Assembly: GCA_038496445.1 (NCBI GenBank)
Contig: JALMLS010000260.1
Span: 1-58,246 of the forward strand
DNA length: 58,246 nucleotides
From: Trichosphaerium sp. ATCC 40318
Lineage: Eukaryota; Discosea; Flabellinia; Trichosidae
Direction: 5' to 3'
Shown in pieces: positions 57,022 through 58,246 of this stretch. The number at the start of each line of letters is the position of its first letter. The stretch's first letter is position 1. Both the position numbers and the translations under genes were made by a program. The notes under the pieces were generated by a model, which searched no databases, was not told where the DNA came from, and saw only the letters and a list, made by a program, of their open reading frames with translations.

Positions 57022-57618
57022 TCAAGCCTTTGTTTGATACATCCAACCGTAGTACATGTTCATTAGACCGAGGAGTGCATGAGGAAGTGCACCCAACAAA
57101 ACATGAGTCATATCTTTTGCTGCAAAGAGGTCGTGTTGGAACAAATAAATGCCCATGTTTACAATGTTGCTTACAGCCAAACATTTTGTGATGGCCTAGA
57201 AGGACTCTAGTTAGGCCAAAGCAGCACACATAAGAAAAAATACAAATATACAAACAACGTGCCGTTTGTTGATTTCTGTCGGTTTCGTTGCTTGCGTATG
57301 AGACCATACCTAGTGTTACCAATAGCCCAGCGCTTCCCTGATGGAAGTCAAACAAAAAAGAAAATGGTTGAGTTTAGTTTAATGCCCTATGTACACGGCG
57401 TTCGCACCTGAAAAAGGGACACCTCAGCAGCGGCTAAGAAGAATTGTAAGTTATTTTATTTAGGGGTGGCAAATAGCATTTGACGCACAGGCAGTTGAGT
57501 GAATGGCCTCTAGAATGATTTTCGGAGCAAATAGAGCTAATCCGCCCCAAAGAAGCGTAAGGCCGCCATTAATTGACAGAATGGTCTTTAGACGTGGATC
57601 AAATGTAATTGAATTCAT
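57022..57618 (-). CDS. Small four-helix membrane protein, unknown
   Basis: Four exons, joined in frame: MNSITFDPRLKTILSINGGL and TLLWGGLALFAPKIILEAIH; a 27-nt exon AAEVSLFQ; GSAGLL; then AITKCLAVSNIVNMGIYLFQ and LLGALPHALLGLMNMYYGWM, ending YQTKA, TGA 57022. About 115 residues with four hydrophobic helices. It resembles small DUF4345/TspO-sized membrane proteins in shape only; I do not recognise the family. Introns start gtgcgt, gtgcga and gtaaca. Confidence 0.6.
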
Positions 57619-57819
57619 AATAAGCGTTGTTTGTTGAATCTAAACGAGAGTATTGACCAAGTTGTGCTAAAAGGCTTTAAGCCAACTTACACTTTCCCTC
57701 GTGTACTTCTTTTCAACTCTGATCAATTAGCACTGGTGCTAGGTGCATTACATTACCGCCCAGTTTCAAACACTAGCCGTTATTTGTAATCAAGCGTTAT
57801 TTATCTACCTGGGGCATTG

Positions 57820-58246
57820 ATGGAACGTCGCAGATCTCTAACCGACTCAATGGAGGATTTTCAACCTGTACAAAAGCGACGCTCCAAACGACTTCAAAAG
57901 AACAGCGGACAACCGCTTTCAGCGTCTAAATCGTGTAGTCCCACAGCTACAGGATGGTTGTCAACAAGAGACAAGGGCTCTGCTCAAAAACGGAAACAAA
58001 CAGACTCTAGCGCACACCACAAGAGCGCTCCTAAGCGTAAGAAGCAGAAAACCAACAATAAGCCTTTGATAGAAACTACAAATACTCGCCCCTCCGAAAG
58101 TGCTCCATGCGCCTCAAACATGGGTATGTTGATCGTACTACGCTATTAAAATGTCAATGTAATTAACTGGCTATTAATTAGGCACTATTGCCAGTCGCTT
58201 GAAATGCCGCTCGCCGAAGAAATCGCGTGTGCAACAACAGGTTTTT
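57820..58246 (+). CDS. Basic, probably nuclear protein, cut by window end
   Basis: The ATG at 57820 starts MERRRSLTDSMEDFQPVQKR. The sequence is low-complexity and rich in Lys, Arg and Ser, with nuclear-localisation-like clusters (QKRRSKRLQKN; APKRKKQKTNNK). A probable intron (about 58123-58180, gtatgt...attag) leads to GTIASRLKCRSPKKSRVQQQ, which runs off the window. The function lies outside. Confidence 0.55.

Noticed and set aside
57022-57355. 131-codon minus-strand ORF reading through 57355-56960
   Set aside because: It crosses intron sequence in the wrong frame; the spliced frame gives a coherent four-helix protein ending at 57022.
1-58246. CRISPR arrays, insertion sequences, integrases or prophage genes
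   Set aside because: None seen; the regular 145-bp spacing at 0.9-2.2 kb is an exon array, not a CRISPR.

Overview
The window reads as nuclear DNA of a small, compact, AT-rich eukaryote, most likely a free-living protist. Nearly every gene is cut by short GT-AG introns, mostly about 40-70 nt, whose 5' end is very often GTAC(G/C)T and which often carry a CTAAC/CTAAT branch-like motif. There are no operons and no Shine-Dalgarno sites. The gene content is eukaryotic: full-size ABCG transporter, F-box proteins, SPRY, TALE homeodomain, Ras/Rho signalling GEF, ATP23, PLAC8 and an ACOT9-type thioesterase with a mitochondrial leader. I cannot name the species. Exon boundaries below were placed by eye from reading frame and GT/AG sites, so gene ends are firmer than each internal splice.

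Layout. 0.5-2.4 kb: ankyrin gene with one repeat per exon (-). 3.1-9.9 kb: ABCG/PDR-type full transporter (-). 10.6-14.8 kb: a small unknown (-) and a long F-box / beta-helix-like / ARM-like / SPRY gene (+). 15.2-25.8 kb: an unstable stretch with two copies of one F-box family (D and A), a decayed leucine-rich-repeat gene, an unrecognised lysine-rich gene, small membrane ORFs, a TM9SF relic, and a frame-broken F-box/YwqK-repeat gene. 26.7-29.5 kb: secreted protein with a root-cap/vWD-like tail (-). 30.9-34.1 kb: half-size ABC transporter with a large charged insertion (+). 34.6-37.3 kb: mitochondrial ACOT9-like thioesterase (-) with a tRNA gene inside an intron. 38.4-43.7 kb: PLAC8, ATP23 and TALE homeodomain genes (+). 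44.1-47.5 kb: a YwqK relic, F-box copy B (-) and an intact F-box/YwqK gene (+). 47.8-52.9 kb: Ras-binding/ankyrin/DH/PH/PH GEF (-). 53.2-56.8 kb: a bacterial TopB-like type IA topoisomerase in many exons whose catalytic residues appear replaced. 57.0-58.2 kb: a small four-helix membrane protein (-) and the start of a basic nuclear-type protein (+).

How the genes relate. Most are independent housekeeping or signalling genes. The linked theme is SCF-type substrate adaptors: six loci encode an F-box or F-box-like N-terminus (11084, 15248, 23089, 24662, 44316 and 46337). Several are recent duplicates, and all three copies of the D/A/B family lie beside gene debris, as expected of a fast birth-and-death family. 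The most unusual single gene is the TopB-like protein. Its frame is kept through more than ten introns while the active-site tyrosine and the Toprim acidic residues are gone, so it looks like a maintained pseudoenzyme.
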